Source: Siniperca chuatsi (Eukaryota; Chordata; Actinopteri; Centrarchiformes; Sinipercidae). From it: a stretch of 64,000 nt of DNA. Position numbers and translations under genes: made by a program. This document shows positions 10,693-21,400 of this stretch, piece after piece. The first letter of the stretch is position 1, and each line of letters opens with the position of its first letter. The DNA is taken from positions 3,074,284-3,138,283 of the forward strand of contig NC_058061.1 in assembly GCF_020085105.1 (NCBI RefSeq). Reading direction: 5' to 3'. The notes under the pieces are model-generated. The model worked only from the letters and a program-made list of their open reading frames with translations. It made no database searches and had not been told where the DNA came from.

Positions 10693-13600
10693 GTAAGTTA
10701 GTGTTCAGTGCTACTTCAGCTGCAAGCTCACTCATAACGGCTCAAACATCATTAAACACGATGGTGTTGTGTTGAATAATTTGTAGTCTCATCTAGTTGT
10801 GCTGCAACACAAAGAATTCTGGGTGTGTATGCCGGAGGCAATATTGTAAATGAGTGTTTAATATACCTTTCAAACTAATAATTATGGATGGATTTCCCTT
10901 CAGGTTTTTCGGTGGTGCATTTAAAAGGTCTGTTCACCCAAATTTCAAAAAAATAAGAAACCGCTGTGAATCATTTTCATTGGAAGTACTTTCTACTGAA
11001 GAAATACAGTAAGGGACTGTATGAAAATGATTACGGAGATCGGGGGCTTTTTTGGGAGAGCAGCAGTGGAGGGTCTTTATTTTTTTGTCACCCTGGATTT
11101 ATATTTTGATTCAGCCTACCTTTACAATATAGCTAATAGAACATCTCACATACTGACATCATATATCAAGGTGCACTTTGCTGTATGCAGAGGATAACAG
11201 TCCAGTCTCTGTATTTGGGTTTTATTATGCCCAGTATATCAATAGCTAACTGTGTTAACTATTAAAAATGTATATTTCCAATTTAACTTCTAATGTGGCA
11301 CCAGGGGCTGTATTGTTGTTACAAAAAACAATTGTAAACTGGGGTACAGGTATAAATAACTTTGTTTGCTGTTGAATTACTGTGACATGTTGGAGAGAGG
11401 ATATAGCAGTCCAAAGAAAATATTAATGTTGCTGGGGAGGGCCTTTAAAAAACGTCTAACATAAAATAACATTCAGCCACCAGACTGCTCTCAACTGTTT
11501 ACTACGACAGATTATTCATATCTTACGAAATATTTCGACTTTATTCTCTTTATTTATTGGGTGAACCAACCTTTTAACATCTTCTTTCCTCTAGACTTTC
11601 GACCTTGATGAAAACATTTTTCTTTAGCCCAAACAAAGGACTGACTCACTTACTACTACTGACTACTGCACCAGAAACTGTGTCTTTAGTCCAGGCTGTG
11701 ATTTAAAGGCAACACCACGGCCCACAACTGAGTTTGTCGTGTTCTGTTTTTATCAGGGGGAAAGGAAGTGCTTATCATGAATCAGAAAGAGGAACCACAC
11801 TTTGCTAATATAAATCAAGGCTCAGATCCTGGCAGTTACAGTAACTCTGCAGAGGAGAGGAGGTGGAGGAGGGGTGGTGTGCTACAACTACCTCAGCTGA
11901 GACGAAGCTTTAATTAAACGTGACCCACAATCCATCATTATCCAGACAGTGCGTGCAGCTGGACTGATCAATGGCATGGATTTGGATCATACTGCCCCAC
12001 TATCAGCCCCAATAAATAACTGACATGCAACTTCTGTTGCTAAGAAAGTCAACTTTTTAATCTTGCTTTTTATAGTCTGTTTGGTATTTACCATTTTGTA
12101 GCCTTGCTTTAATCTAATTCTCACTTATTGCAGCTAACTGCATCTACTTGTTTTCCAGTCTTAAATAACTCTACGTATCCCTCCTCCTTTTCCCCTCCAC
12201 CAGGCATACTAAAAGTTGAAGGGGCCCAGGATGGAGGTGGCAGCGGCGGGGACACCATCAGCCACTCTATGACCCTCGTGCAGCGTCTGGAGGCCCTGCT
12301 GGTTCAGGGGAACAGCAGTGACGTATCGCTCAGGGTGGAGACGCCCACCGCAGATGAGGTGAAGGTGATCCAGGCTCACTCGCTGGTGCTCTCCCTCCAG
12401 AGCCCTGTGTTTGAGGAGATGCTGCTGAGCCGCAACGGCAGCATGCTGGTCCTGAAAGAGAGCTCCGACTGTGCTGCTGTGTTTGACAAGTTCATCAGGT
12501 GAGACAGGGGGAGAATATATTTTCATCTCAGTAAGAGGGAGCTGTCACACTGTTTGTCCTTCAGAGTCACATCAATCTCTGCTTCACCCAGTTTGACTGA
12601 GTTATCACACCCTCTAGAGGGATGTAATCTGCAACTGCAGCCCTACATCTGAGACAAACAATCAATGATGAGTTCAACATAAAACAAACTGACCAATCAG
12701 GGAACTGCTGGGTTGCTCAATAGCAGCTCCTGTGGTGTAGCAGTAAGACATTGAGGAGCCTGCGCTGCAACAACAATCAATAACAAAATCTCTTTTTATC
12801 TCAGATGCTAATAAGGTTGATCAAAACCTGAACTACAGTACACCTGCCTTTTGTCAGACTGAGAAAATCGTCTTGTTCATACTGTAAACTGGTTTTTCAC
12901 CTGTGACTTTTTGTAAGGAGCTGATCTGAGGTTAAACAGATTACAAAGACTATAACAGAATTCAGTCTAAGAGAAACACAACTCTACAAAAAAAGCTGCA
13001 CTAATCAATAGTTTTGCAGTTAATCAAATGACTGTGTAATTTGAAATGGGTCATTACAAACTCTAACAAACAAAGTTTTTTTTGCCTTTTAGCTCATTGT
13101 TTTAGTTTTACAGCACATTTACTGTTTGGTTTAGTCTCACTGCTCTTAAAAGCACAATTTCAAGAAGCAGCAGGCAGGTTTTCAGCTAACAAGCTCTAAT
13201 AAACCCACTGTACACTACCTGCCAAGTACCAAATGGTAGACAAAGTTAGTGACTAGCTGATGAACATGGAGGAGCATTTAGGATCCAGATATTTATTTCA
13301 GGAGCTGGTGGAGACCAAAACCAAGCTAAAAAGAGAGTGCATATGGGACTTGCACCTATCAGGTGGACATACATGACTCCAATGGGATGATAATGTTGCT
13401 CTGTCTGCTGAATGTGTAAATAGGCAACTGTTTGCTAACATGTTAGCCATAACAACTTTATAAGATAATATTGTATAGTAGGGTTGTGTTTTCAGCTTGT
13501 TGTGTCATTCTTTTGCCCCCAAGTGGCCAAAAAATAAGTTATTACAACTTTAAAATGGTGGCTCTTTTGGCTTTTGAAACAGACATTTTAAGTTAAATGG

Positions 13601-14773
13601 TCATATTCTGTATGTATGTTGTCATTTTACAGAAGTAAGTTCAAAAGGTACTTGTTGTGCTTCAAATGCTTCAACCTGTACTTCCTCTCTCTGAGCAGGT
13701 ATCTGTATTGTGGGGAGATTTCTCTGCGTTTGGACCAGGCCACACCTTTACACAAGCTGGCCACTAAGTACCAAGTGATGGTTCTCCAGCAGGGCATCAC
13801 CCAGTACATGACCCAGAATCTGGCCCGGGACTCCTCCTCAGGCCACGTGGCGGGCTGGTACGAGTACGCCCTGCAGACCGGGGACGTGACTCTGAGGGAC
13901 AGCTGTCTTCAGTTTATGGCCTGGAACCTGTCGTCGGTGCTGCAGAGCGGAGAGTGGGTGACCATCAGCAGCCAGCTGCTCATGTCCCTGCTGCAGCGCT
14001 CGGACCTCATCCTGCAGAGTGAGATGGAGCTCTTTGCAGCGCTGGAGGCCTGGATTATTCAGAATGAGCCGGACGGTCTGACAGCAGAGAACGCTTTGAG
14101 AGCTGTGCGTTATGCCATGATGCCGCCACGGGAGCTCTTCCGCCTGCAGACCCAGTCATCAGTCCTGGCTCGCTTTCAGGAGTCGGTGCGCGACCTGCTG
14201 TACATGTCCTACCAGTTTCACTCTGCATCACCACTGCACATGGCCAAATACTTTGACGTGAACTGCAGCCTCTTCATGCCCAGGAATTACCTGTCGCCAG
14301 TGTGGGGGTCGCCCTGGATCATCACCAACCCCACGCGAGACGACCGCAGCACCAGCTTCCAGACCCAGCTGGGGCCCAGCAGCCACGATGCCAGCAAGCG
14401 GGTGACTTGGAACGCCCTGTTCTCGCCACGCTGGTTACCCCTCAGTATGAGGCCGATGTACACGGAGACAGGTGCCATGCAGCCAACACGTGTGGAGGGA
14501 GGGCGCCCTCGCATCATCATCACGCCGGCCACGTCCAGCGCAGATTTTGCCGGGGTGAACTTCCAGAAAACAGTGCTTGTGATGGCTCAGCAGCAGGGGA
14601 AGATGGTGGTGAAGCACGTCTACAACTTCCACCAGAGCACGGAGGAAAATGGTGATTTCTTGGCCGAAGCCGACCTGTACCGGCGGACGTCTGACTACCT
14701 CATCGATAGCTCCCTCTTCCTCCATATTGTGGTGAAGCCGCTGTACCAAACCCTCATAACCACCAAGAACTGA
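10614..14773 (+). CDS. btbd17: BTB/POZ domain-containing protein 17 (complete, 3 coding exons)
   Basis: Coding exons are 10614-10692, 12204-12498 and 13699-14773; all joins are GT-AG and keep frame, giving 482 aa, about the length of mammalian BTBD17. Residues 1-26 are a signal peptide (a short polar start, then a leucine-rich core and small residues GAAAA). A glycine-rich linker (about 36-43) leads to the BTB fold, about 52-160, with VSLRV, IQAHSLVLSLQSPVFEEML and RYLYCGEI, then a BACK domain (about 165-265) and a conserved C-terminal domain. Potential N-glycosylation sites include N63-S-S and further NxS sites. Unlike galectin-3-binding protein there is no scavenger-receptor domain, which favours BTBD17. 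The family's role is poorly known; the signal peptide implies the secretory pathway. Teleosts may hold two copies (a and b), and which one this is cannot be told. Confidence 0.93.
12204..12498 (+). CDS. btbd17: btbd17 coding exon 2 (linker and most of BTB)
   Basis: Acceptor CCACCAG, donor AGGTGAGA. Enters in phase 1 and leaves in phase 2. Encodes residues 27-124 and the first two bases of the arginine in FIRYLYCGEI. Confidence 0.9.
12990..13555. mobile_element. short inverted-repeat element, AAAGCTGCACTAAT family, copy 1 (btbd17 intron 2)
   Basis: Left end AAAGCTGCACTAATCAATAG, right end reads TTTAAAGTTGTAAT when reversed. Inner marks are CTGGTGGAGACCAAA, CATGACTCCAA and CCCCCAAGTGGCCAAAA. 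Other copies: 20722-21230, 35209-35480, 36725-36900 and 45962-46336. Confidence 0.65.
13699..14773 (+). CDS. btbd17: btbd17 coding exon 3 (end of BTB, BACK, C-terminal domain)
   Basis: Acceptor CTGAGCAG; the frame runs to TGA at 14771-14773. The open frame also extends upstream to 13616, but that part is intron. High GC relative to the intron confirms the boundary. Confidence 0.93.
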
Positions 14774-15027
14774 CCCTCCACCCACCTCTCTGAGCCACCT
14801 TACCTCACCGCACGCAATCCAACCCTGTGAAGCGACATCTCACTCATATCACTTCATGGGGACATGGATCTGAATCCTCCTCGTTTGTGATGTTTGGATC
14901 ATTTGTCTTGTCTCATACAACTGCTGTTTTCATTGGGCAACTAACACACCAAAGCTTGACTTATGACTGTCTGAGAGCATTTTGCAAATCATGCTGAGTG
15001 TAAAATCATGATGAAACATGTCTCTTA

Positions 15028-15580
15028 AAGGATAAGTCTGGTTCTATTTTAGATTTTTTTTACTGTCAATAAATCCCATGAAAAGACCAAAACCAACATT
15101 GAATGTATCCTACAAACAAGTATTGTGTGTGTTTCCGAAAGCTAATATAAACCTCATTCCTCTGAGCCACAGAGCTGCATTGTTGTCCAGAAACTATTAA
15201 AACACATCAGTGAGCCACACTGTTGCGCTGGGTGACATATACTCAAATACTCACAAGAGCACCACATGTGTATTGATCCGCCACTGAAAATAGTCCCCAA
15301 CAAATGCACTATTTCCTCCTGTTTGAATAATGTTTGCTTAAAACTACAGTGACCAGCTGTTTTAGGAAATGAGTGAGGCTTTTGTAAAAATTAAACTGTA
15401 TATTTGTGAGGTATTTTTAAAAACGTACGTCTTCAGTGGGAACCAATGGGCTTGGGGCTGAGAGCCACAGACAGGAAAGTCAGAAAATACTGACAGACAG
15501 ACTTACACATTGTTGGTTTGGTCTTTTCATGGGATTTGTTGACAATAAGAAAAATATAGAATATTGCCAGCCTTATCCTT
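15028..15580. mobile_element. foldback element, family A, full copy
   Basis: Left arm AAGGATAAGTCTGG... through CCCATGAAAAGACCAAAACC; right arm TTGGTCTTTTCATGGGATTT ... GCCAGCCTTATCCTT. The arms pair over roughly 60-80 bases with gaps. No coding frame of note. Confidence 0.75.
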
Positions 15581-15683
15581 CATGTATGAGGTACTGTTCC
15601 AAACACATTTCTTTGTAATGTTTTTAAATATTGGTGCTATTATACCCCATTTACAATTAAGGGGTCACAGTTGTCATTCATCA

Positions 15684-15983
15684 CCCACTGAGCACTGATT
15701 TGGTGATTTGTAGGTCAAACTACATTTAGAAGTCTAGGTTAAAATTGGACTAAATTTGGTTGAAAAGTAAACATTTTTCAGACGTCTAGGTTACATATAA
15801 CCCTTGTTTCAACAGTATTTTGACTATATGTCAACATGTTGTTAGAACTTGCTCAAAAGTGAAATATAGTCATTAAATGTTGTTGATGTAAAAAGAAAAC
15901 TCACTTTTCAACCAAATCTAGCCCAGTTTTAACTTAAATAAGTCACTTTTGACCTGCAAATCACTAAATCAGTGCTTACTGGG
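15684..15983. mobile_element. foldback element, family B, full copy
   Basis: Left end CCCACTGAGCACTGATTTGG; right end, reversed, CCCAGTAAGCACTGATTTAG. The arms continue through TCTAGGTTAAAATTGGACTA / TCTAGCCCAGTTTTAACTTA-like pairing. A truncated relative lies at 51730-52001. Confidence 0.75.
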
Positions 15984-16409
15984 CACCAAATGTTCATCCT
16001 GTTGAACTTCAGGTGCTCTGACAGGCATATTTTCACTTTTTACTTTTACTTTAGTCATATTATATTTACAAAACCACTCTTATAAGCCCTCACACCACTG
16101 TAGATGTCAGAGTACCTAGTCATTAGTTCATCAATGTGATTGAAATTACCTAGATTCACTGTTGCATTAATCAATGTTACCTAATAAATTGTAATCAATG
16201 TTAAATAATAAAGATTTTTACTAAAAAAGTGAAAATTGTCCTGATTGTCATGTGATTTCATGTTTTCATCACTTCACCACCAGATGCAAAAATAATTAAT
16301 TAGCAATATGTATTCAGGTCTTTTACTTTTATGTGTACAGCCCAAAAGTACTACTCTGACTCAGAAAGCTTTATATTCTGTACATGTGACACCCGCTATC
16401 CCCAGACTC

Positions 16410-16525
16410 TCGATACAGGTAAGGAAAAACTCCCCCAAAAACCCTTTTATAGGGGAAAAAAGGAGGAAGGAAGAGCAACAGAGGAGGGATCTCTCTCCAG
16501 GAATTACACACATGCAATAGACAGA
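16410..16525. repeat. interspersed 'ggaaaaactcccccaaaaa' repeat
   Basis: AAGGAAAAACTCCCCCAAAA, GAAGAGCAACAGAGGAGGGA and CATGCAATAGACAG in order, a dispersed unit known in teleosts. The overlapping 68-70 codon frames are not genes. Confidence 0.5.
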
Positions 16526-16594
16526 ATAATAAAATGACAATATGGAGAAACAGAATGACAAAAAGTTATTTTTCTTAAGTAAAAGGAGCAATAC

Positions 16595-17470
16595 CATCAC
16601 GCAAAGGTACTTAATTACAAGCAAAAGTCCTGCATTTAGAAAATATAAGTATTTTCAGGAAAATGTACTTAAGTATCAAAAGTAAAAGTGTGTTAAATTA
16701 TAATATACAATGTATTATCGGATTATTGTTATGGTTGCATAAACGTGTGAGCAGAATAAAGCAGAGGTAATATTAACAACATATTGATTTATATGCTGCT
16801 GGGCAGTGGTTCAATGTAACTAAGCATATTCACGGAAGTACACTTACGTATAATTTTGAAGTACTGTCACTTCATGTCAGAGAGAAATATTGTACATTGT
16901 AATAAATATACTCTGCATACTCTCAGTTCAGTTATCTGACAGCTGCAGTTATCAGTAATAACAGATTAAGATCAGTTTATAAAATATGATGCATTAAGAT
17001 TAAACTATAGTATATAAAGTAATTAAAAACAGCTCCAGCTCGACCAGCTACAATATTAAAATGCTGCTTACACATTAATGCATCAGTAATAATATTCCAA
17101 TAATATAATGTATTATAGTATATTAATTACTTTTACTTTTGATATTTAAAGTACATTTAGATGATACAACTTTTATACTTTTACTTAAGTTTTTACTTGT
17201 ATTGGAGTATTACTAAAGTGGTATTACTTCTTTTACTTAATTAAAGGATCTGAATACTTCCTCCACCACTGTGGTGTAATCAACAATAAGTATTTCATGA
17301 GCTGATCATATGTTTTGTAAAAAGAATTCTTCAATTGCAAAGTAGGCTACTACAGCAGCCAGATAAATATAGTGGAGTGAAAAGTATTTCCCAAGTACAA
17401 GTACCTCAAAATTACTGAAGCGTAATACTTGAGTAAATGTCACTTTTTACCACTGTACAACACACTCTAC
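16595..17470. mobile_element. 'agtac/acttttactt' short transposon cluster
   Basis: The right end reads GGTGGAGGAAGTATTCAGATC when reversed (17245-17272), a typical terminal repeat of a common teleost element, and the interior is dense in AAGTAAAAGT and ACTTTTACTT. A second partial unit lies at 17360-17465. A relative is at 24236-25415. Confidence 0.55.
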
Positions 17471-17543
17471 ATCTTGTTACAAATATAAACAAAACCAGCA
17501 CTGAGATGCAAACAAGTCCTGCCTAAACGCTGTAGTACTCCTA

Positions 17544-17570
17544 GGACTGCATTTCCCAGTGTCCTTTGCG
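17544..17570 (+). promoter_or_regulatory. ZNF143-type (SBS) site upstream of map2k6
   Basis: GGACTGCATTTCCCAGTGTC followed by CTTTGCG resembles the long ZNF143 (Staf) motif built on ACTACA(A/T)TTCCCAG...TTGCG, with a few differences. It lies about 360 bases before the map2k6 start codon, where a promoter is expected. Confidence 0.55.
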
Positions 17571-17929
17571 CTCTAAGCAGGAAGAACGTTCTCTCGCAGG
17601 GGCTCACACTGATCCAAGTTAGGAGCTTTCAGCTGCCAGCCTTGGCCCATCATGTAAGTGCTGCGGAGAATTCTTTGCAGTGCAATTGCAAAATTACCTC
17701 GTTTCCCGACGCCTGTGGGGGCTGTGCAATTGTAACATCGCTCTTTGCACGGACACGCACGCTTCGGACGCAAAGGGGCTCCAAGTGCATGAAGATCGAG
17801 GCTTGTATTTTGCATCTTTGTTGCAAAGCAAGCCGCTGAAGCTCCAGTGCGAGGGCGATGGAGGGAGGGAGTGAGAAAGAAGGCAAAGTCTTTTGTGCTT
17901 CCCCTCCCCCTCATCAAAGCAAAGGGGAA
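17571..17929 (+). promoter_or_regulatory. map2k6: map2k6 proximal promoter and 5' UTR (inferred)
   Basis: GC content rises and CpG are frequent between 17690 and 17870. No TATA box is evident. The transcription start cannot be fixed from sequence. TGCA words are unusually dense here. Confidence 0.45.
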
Positions 17930-18410
17930 ATGTCTCAGCCAAAGGGAGGTAAGAATATTAAACCGATCTGTGCAAAACTACCGATATGCAATCACTGCTG
18001 CACGGTTTGCAACATGCACCGCTGCAGGTCGAGGACGGCCGGTGCATTTTAAAGTTAGATGGTTTAGAAGGGTCAGTTGCATTTCCTGTTTAAGATCTTC
18101 CCCTTTGCACAGTTCCTGGTAAGACGATGCTGTATGTACTCACTCATATTGACGTTATTAGCAGCGTACTGGCAGGGATGTTGAGCACAGGGCGCCTTTA
18201 ATAGTCACAAGATAGACACGGACACTGCAACTCTTTATAATAAACTCTGCACGAGTTGATGCATGGCTCGTGCACATTTCTTAAGGTAAATAATTGCAGC
18301 CATGTCGCGTGTTGTGCTACAAATATATGGTTTGGTGCAGGAGGGCAACATGACGTGACAACCTGCAGCTGTCAGTGGTCAAGTTTGAGTGTTTATTGGG
18401 TGCAGATTTG
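17640..18410. other. TGCA-dense block 1, over map2k6 exon 1
   Basis: By eye the palindrome TGCA occurs about 25 times here, against about 3 expected by chance, often as TTGCA, TGCAA or TTGCAA. Spacing is irregular, so it is not a simple tandem array. Confidence 0.7.
17930..17948 (+). CDS. map2k6: map2k6 coding exon 1
   Basis: Encodes MSQPKG plus one base before GTAAGA. The ATG lies in AAATGT context with A at -3. The tiny coding part ahead of a very long intron is as in mammalian MAP2K6. Confidence 0.85.
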
Positions 18411-21400
18411 TTTCTGCTTATGGGATAGAAAATGGAAAGCTAATAATAGAATTTGTTGTGAGCATTTAAGCGGTGATGAGTTCAAGAACAGGGGCTTGTT
18501 TAGGCTATTAAAATACAAGTCTCCAAGCAAAAAGTCCCATTCTGTCAGCTGCTGCTTCTGTCCAGGCAACTGGATATGTGTCAAACCCCTGGGTGCCTGT
18601 CCACCGATGTTCAGCTTTTTCCTCAGCATGCTTACAAAAGCATGCATGTCACACTTTGACCCCAACTTTATCACTGTGCAGCAACAACACGAGGTGTGGA
18701 GTAAGTCCCAGCAGGCTGAGATCTCTCTTAAGTTCATCAGAGAATGCAGCTTGCAGAGGAAAAACAGCTGCAGTGAAAGCAGCTCAGGCGTTTTCCTCCT
18801 CTTAACATGTTTTCCAAGATGTCCAAAGTGAGGCGGGATCATTGCACAACATGCAGACCACGCACACGCACACACACACACACACACACACACTCAGAGG
18901 CTGTACAGGACATGAGCAGGTAGGAGAGAGAGCCCCTGATGTTCAGAGCCTCACAGTGTTTATCTGGTACAGTCAGTTGTCCTCCGTCCTACACAGAGGA
19001 ACTGTCTTATTGCATCCAGTTCGTCTTGTGATGAATAATGCACATTTATTTATTGTTTGTACATGAATGAGTCGGTTTGGGACTTTCCTGAGAGCAGAAG
19101 TAGGTTTCTGTTGTCATTCACTGAAGTTGTACGGTGCAGAAAACAGGACACGTACAGGTCTAGTGCTGAGACGAATAGTTGATTAACCGATTGGTCGATT
19201 AGTCACTCGATGAAGTTTTTTTGTCTTGACTTTTCGTAGTACAACAAACAACAACAAAATGACGCTGGCAACGCACCTGTCAGTCACCTCTAGGCCGAAG
19301 ATATGGTTCTGCTGCAGCTGTGTGAAAGCATGAATCCTTAGCAATGTTGAAACTAATAATTAATTAGAGCTGCAACGATGAGTCGATATAATTGCCGACT
19401 GTTTTGAAAATCGATTAATCATTTAAGTAATTTTTAAATTAAAGATGCCAAACGTTTCCCTGTTCCAGCTTGTAATTTGTGAGGATTTGCTGCTTTTCTG
19501 CTCCTGATGTGATAGTAAATTCTATATTTTTTTATCGACAAGCGTGACGGACATTTTTCACTGTTTTCTGGCCTTTTTGAGAAAGTAATCGGCAGATAGT
19601 CGCAGCCCTACAATCAATTGATAATTTAAAAAAAAAGTAATTTATCAAGCAAAAATGCTTGTTGAACATTTGTTGGTTTTAGCTTCTTCACTGTGAGGAT
19701 GTGCTGCATTTTGCAGCTTTGTATCATTATAAATTGAATATCTTTGGGTTGTGGGCAAATAAATCTGATTGAGAAGAGCTGTGACTCTGTTTACAAAAAA
19801 AGTTAACTTTTAATAAATAATGAACTTTTGAATTAAAAGGCGAGGACTGGCCCAAATGTATCAATTGTTGCTCCAATAAAAGAAGCTATCTGAAGATGTC
19901 ACTTTGGGCTCTGGGAGATTGTGATGGACTTGTTGTCCGACTAAATGATTAATTGGAGAGAGAAAAATCGGCGGATTAACTGATTAATTAATTAATTGTC
20001 ATTGCTACAGTTGTCTCTTTTTCAAAAAGTCAACTTTGAACATATGAGAATTATTACATATATAATTCAAATTAATTAAAACAAAACCCTTCTACTACAC
20101 TGTAGAATTGTAGTTGAAGTGCCATCTCTGGTTAGCCCTCGTTCCCTTTTTTAAGCACTTTTTTCTACTCTTAACTCCGGTATGCTCAGTATTTTAAAGT
20201 GAAACGAAATGGCAGTTCAGTCTGATAATCAGGCTGCTGGCTGCTAAGAGTCGATTCAGATTTGTGGTTGTGATAATGTTACCTTAAAGCAGCAAACCAA
20301 CTTACCTTTATTCACAATTTCTCCATCTATGGAGTTGAATCTAAAATCCTCCCACACCTTGTGATTTGGTGTTGTGATTATCTGGTTAGCATGGCTCGCT
20401 TGTTTCCTCCATTTTGCGTGAGAAGAGCACAACAACAGTCTAGTTTTACTGACAGGACAACGGGGCATAGATCAGTGTGACGCTGCAGTTTACGAATGCA
20501 TCCTGCTGGAGTGCAGGACGCGGCCTGTTTGCGCTCAAACGCTGGGAAGCTTTGAATTCAGTAAGATCATTACAGATAGAATATTAAATTTTCTTCACAC
20601 GTGTAAGTAATAGCTTGAAATTAGAATAAAAGTAACAGCCCTGGTGTCAAATATGATACCTGAGTTTTGATACCAATAAAAAAATATATTATTAGTAGTA
20701 GTATTTCAATACCTTACCTTTAAAGCTGCAGTTACTAATATTTGTACATTGATCATGGATCAAATGACTGTGTAATATGAAAGAGGTCGCTCGTAGTTAC
20801 GAACCCACAGAAAATGATCAACCAACTCTGCACTTCCCGTCAGCTCTATGGAGCATTTTATTGTCTTTTAACTGATTGTTTTGGTTTTATTGCCCTGATA
20901 AACCCGCTGTACACTAGCTGCTCAGCACCAAACAGCAGACAGACACAGTCAGAGAGCAGCTGGTGAAGAAAGTGAAGCATTTAGCAGCTAAAGAGCCAGA
21001 TATTTTTCTCAGCAGCTGGTGGAGACCAAACCAGAGTTAAAAGGAGAGTGGCTATTGGACTGAAACATGACTCCAAATAAATGCTAATGTTGCTTTGTGT
21101 CTGGATGAAGACACAAGAATTTCTGCATTTATCAAAAGAAACCAAAGTTCTCTAATGTTGTCTAAACACAAGCAGCTGTACAATAACGTTGCCTAAATAA
21201 AATAGTCTAAAATTGGCAACAATTTTTTAGTTTTTAAATGTTTTATTTAAATCAGGAACTATCTGATCAAATAATAAACAAAGAAGATAATAAACCTTAA
21301 CGGACATTTAATATCAACTCACATCACTTGAGAGTTTTTGATACTAGGTGTAATGTTCACATTTTGTTTGGTACCAAAAAAAGAACCAAACTACATAAAC

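Larger units (their letters stand above)
14774..16230 (+). other. btbd17: btbd17 3' UTR (extent inferred) with poly(A) signals
   Basis: AATAAA occurs at 16183-16188 and 16207-16212, followed by T/G-rich sequence (16235-16270). An earlier AATAAA near 15068 lies inside a foldback element. If the distal signals are used, the mRNA would contain two foldback elements and form long hairpins. Confidence 0.45.

Noticed and set aside
13616..13698. 5' extension of the btbd17 last exon frame
   Set aside because: A clean acceptor at 13696-13698 gives the correct BTB continuation; the extension is intronic.
18256..18893. Overlapping long frames on both strands (191 aa + and 166 aa -)
   Set aside because: Neither shows a family motif; the minus one begins in the CA microsatellite; both lie in map2k6 intron 1 within the TGCA-rich region whose composition lowers stop frequency.
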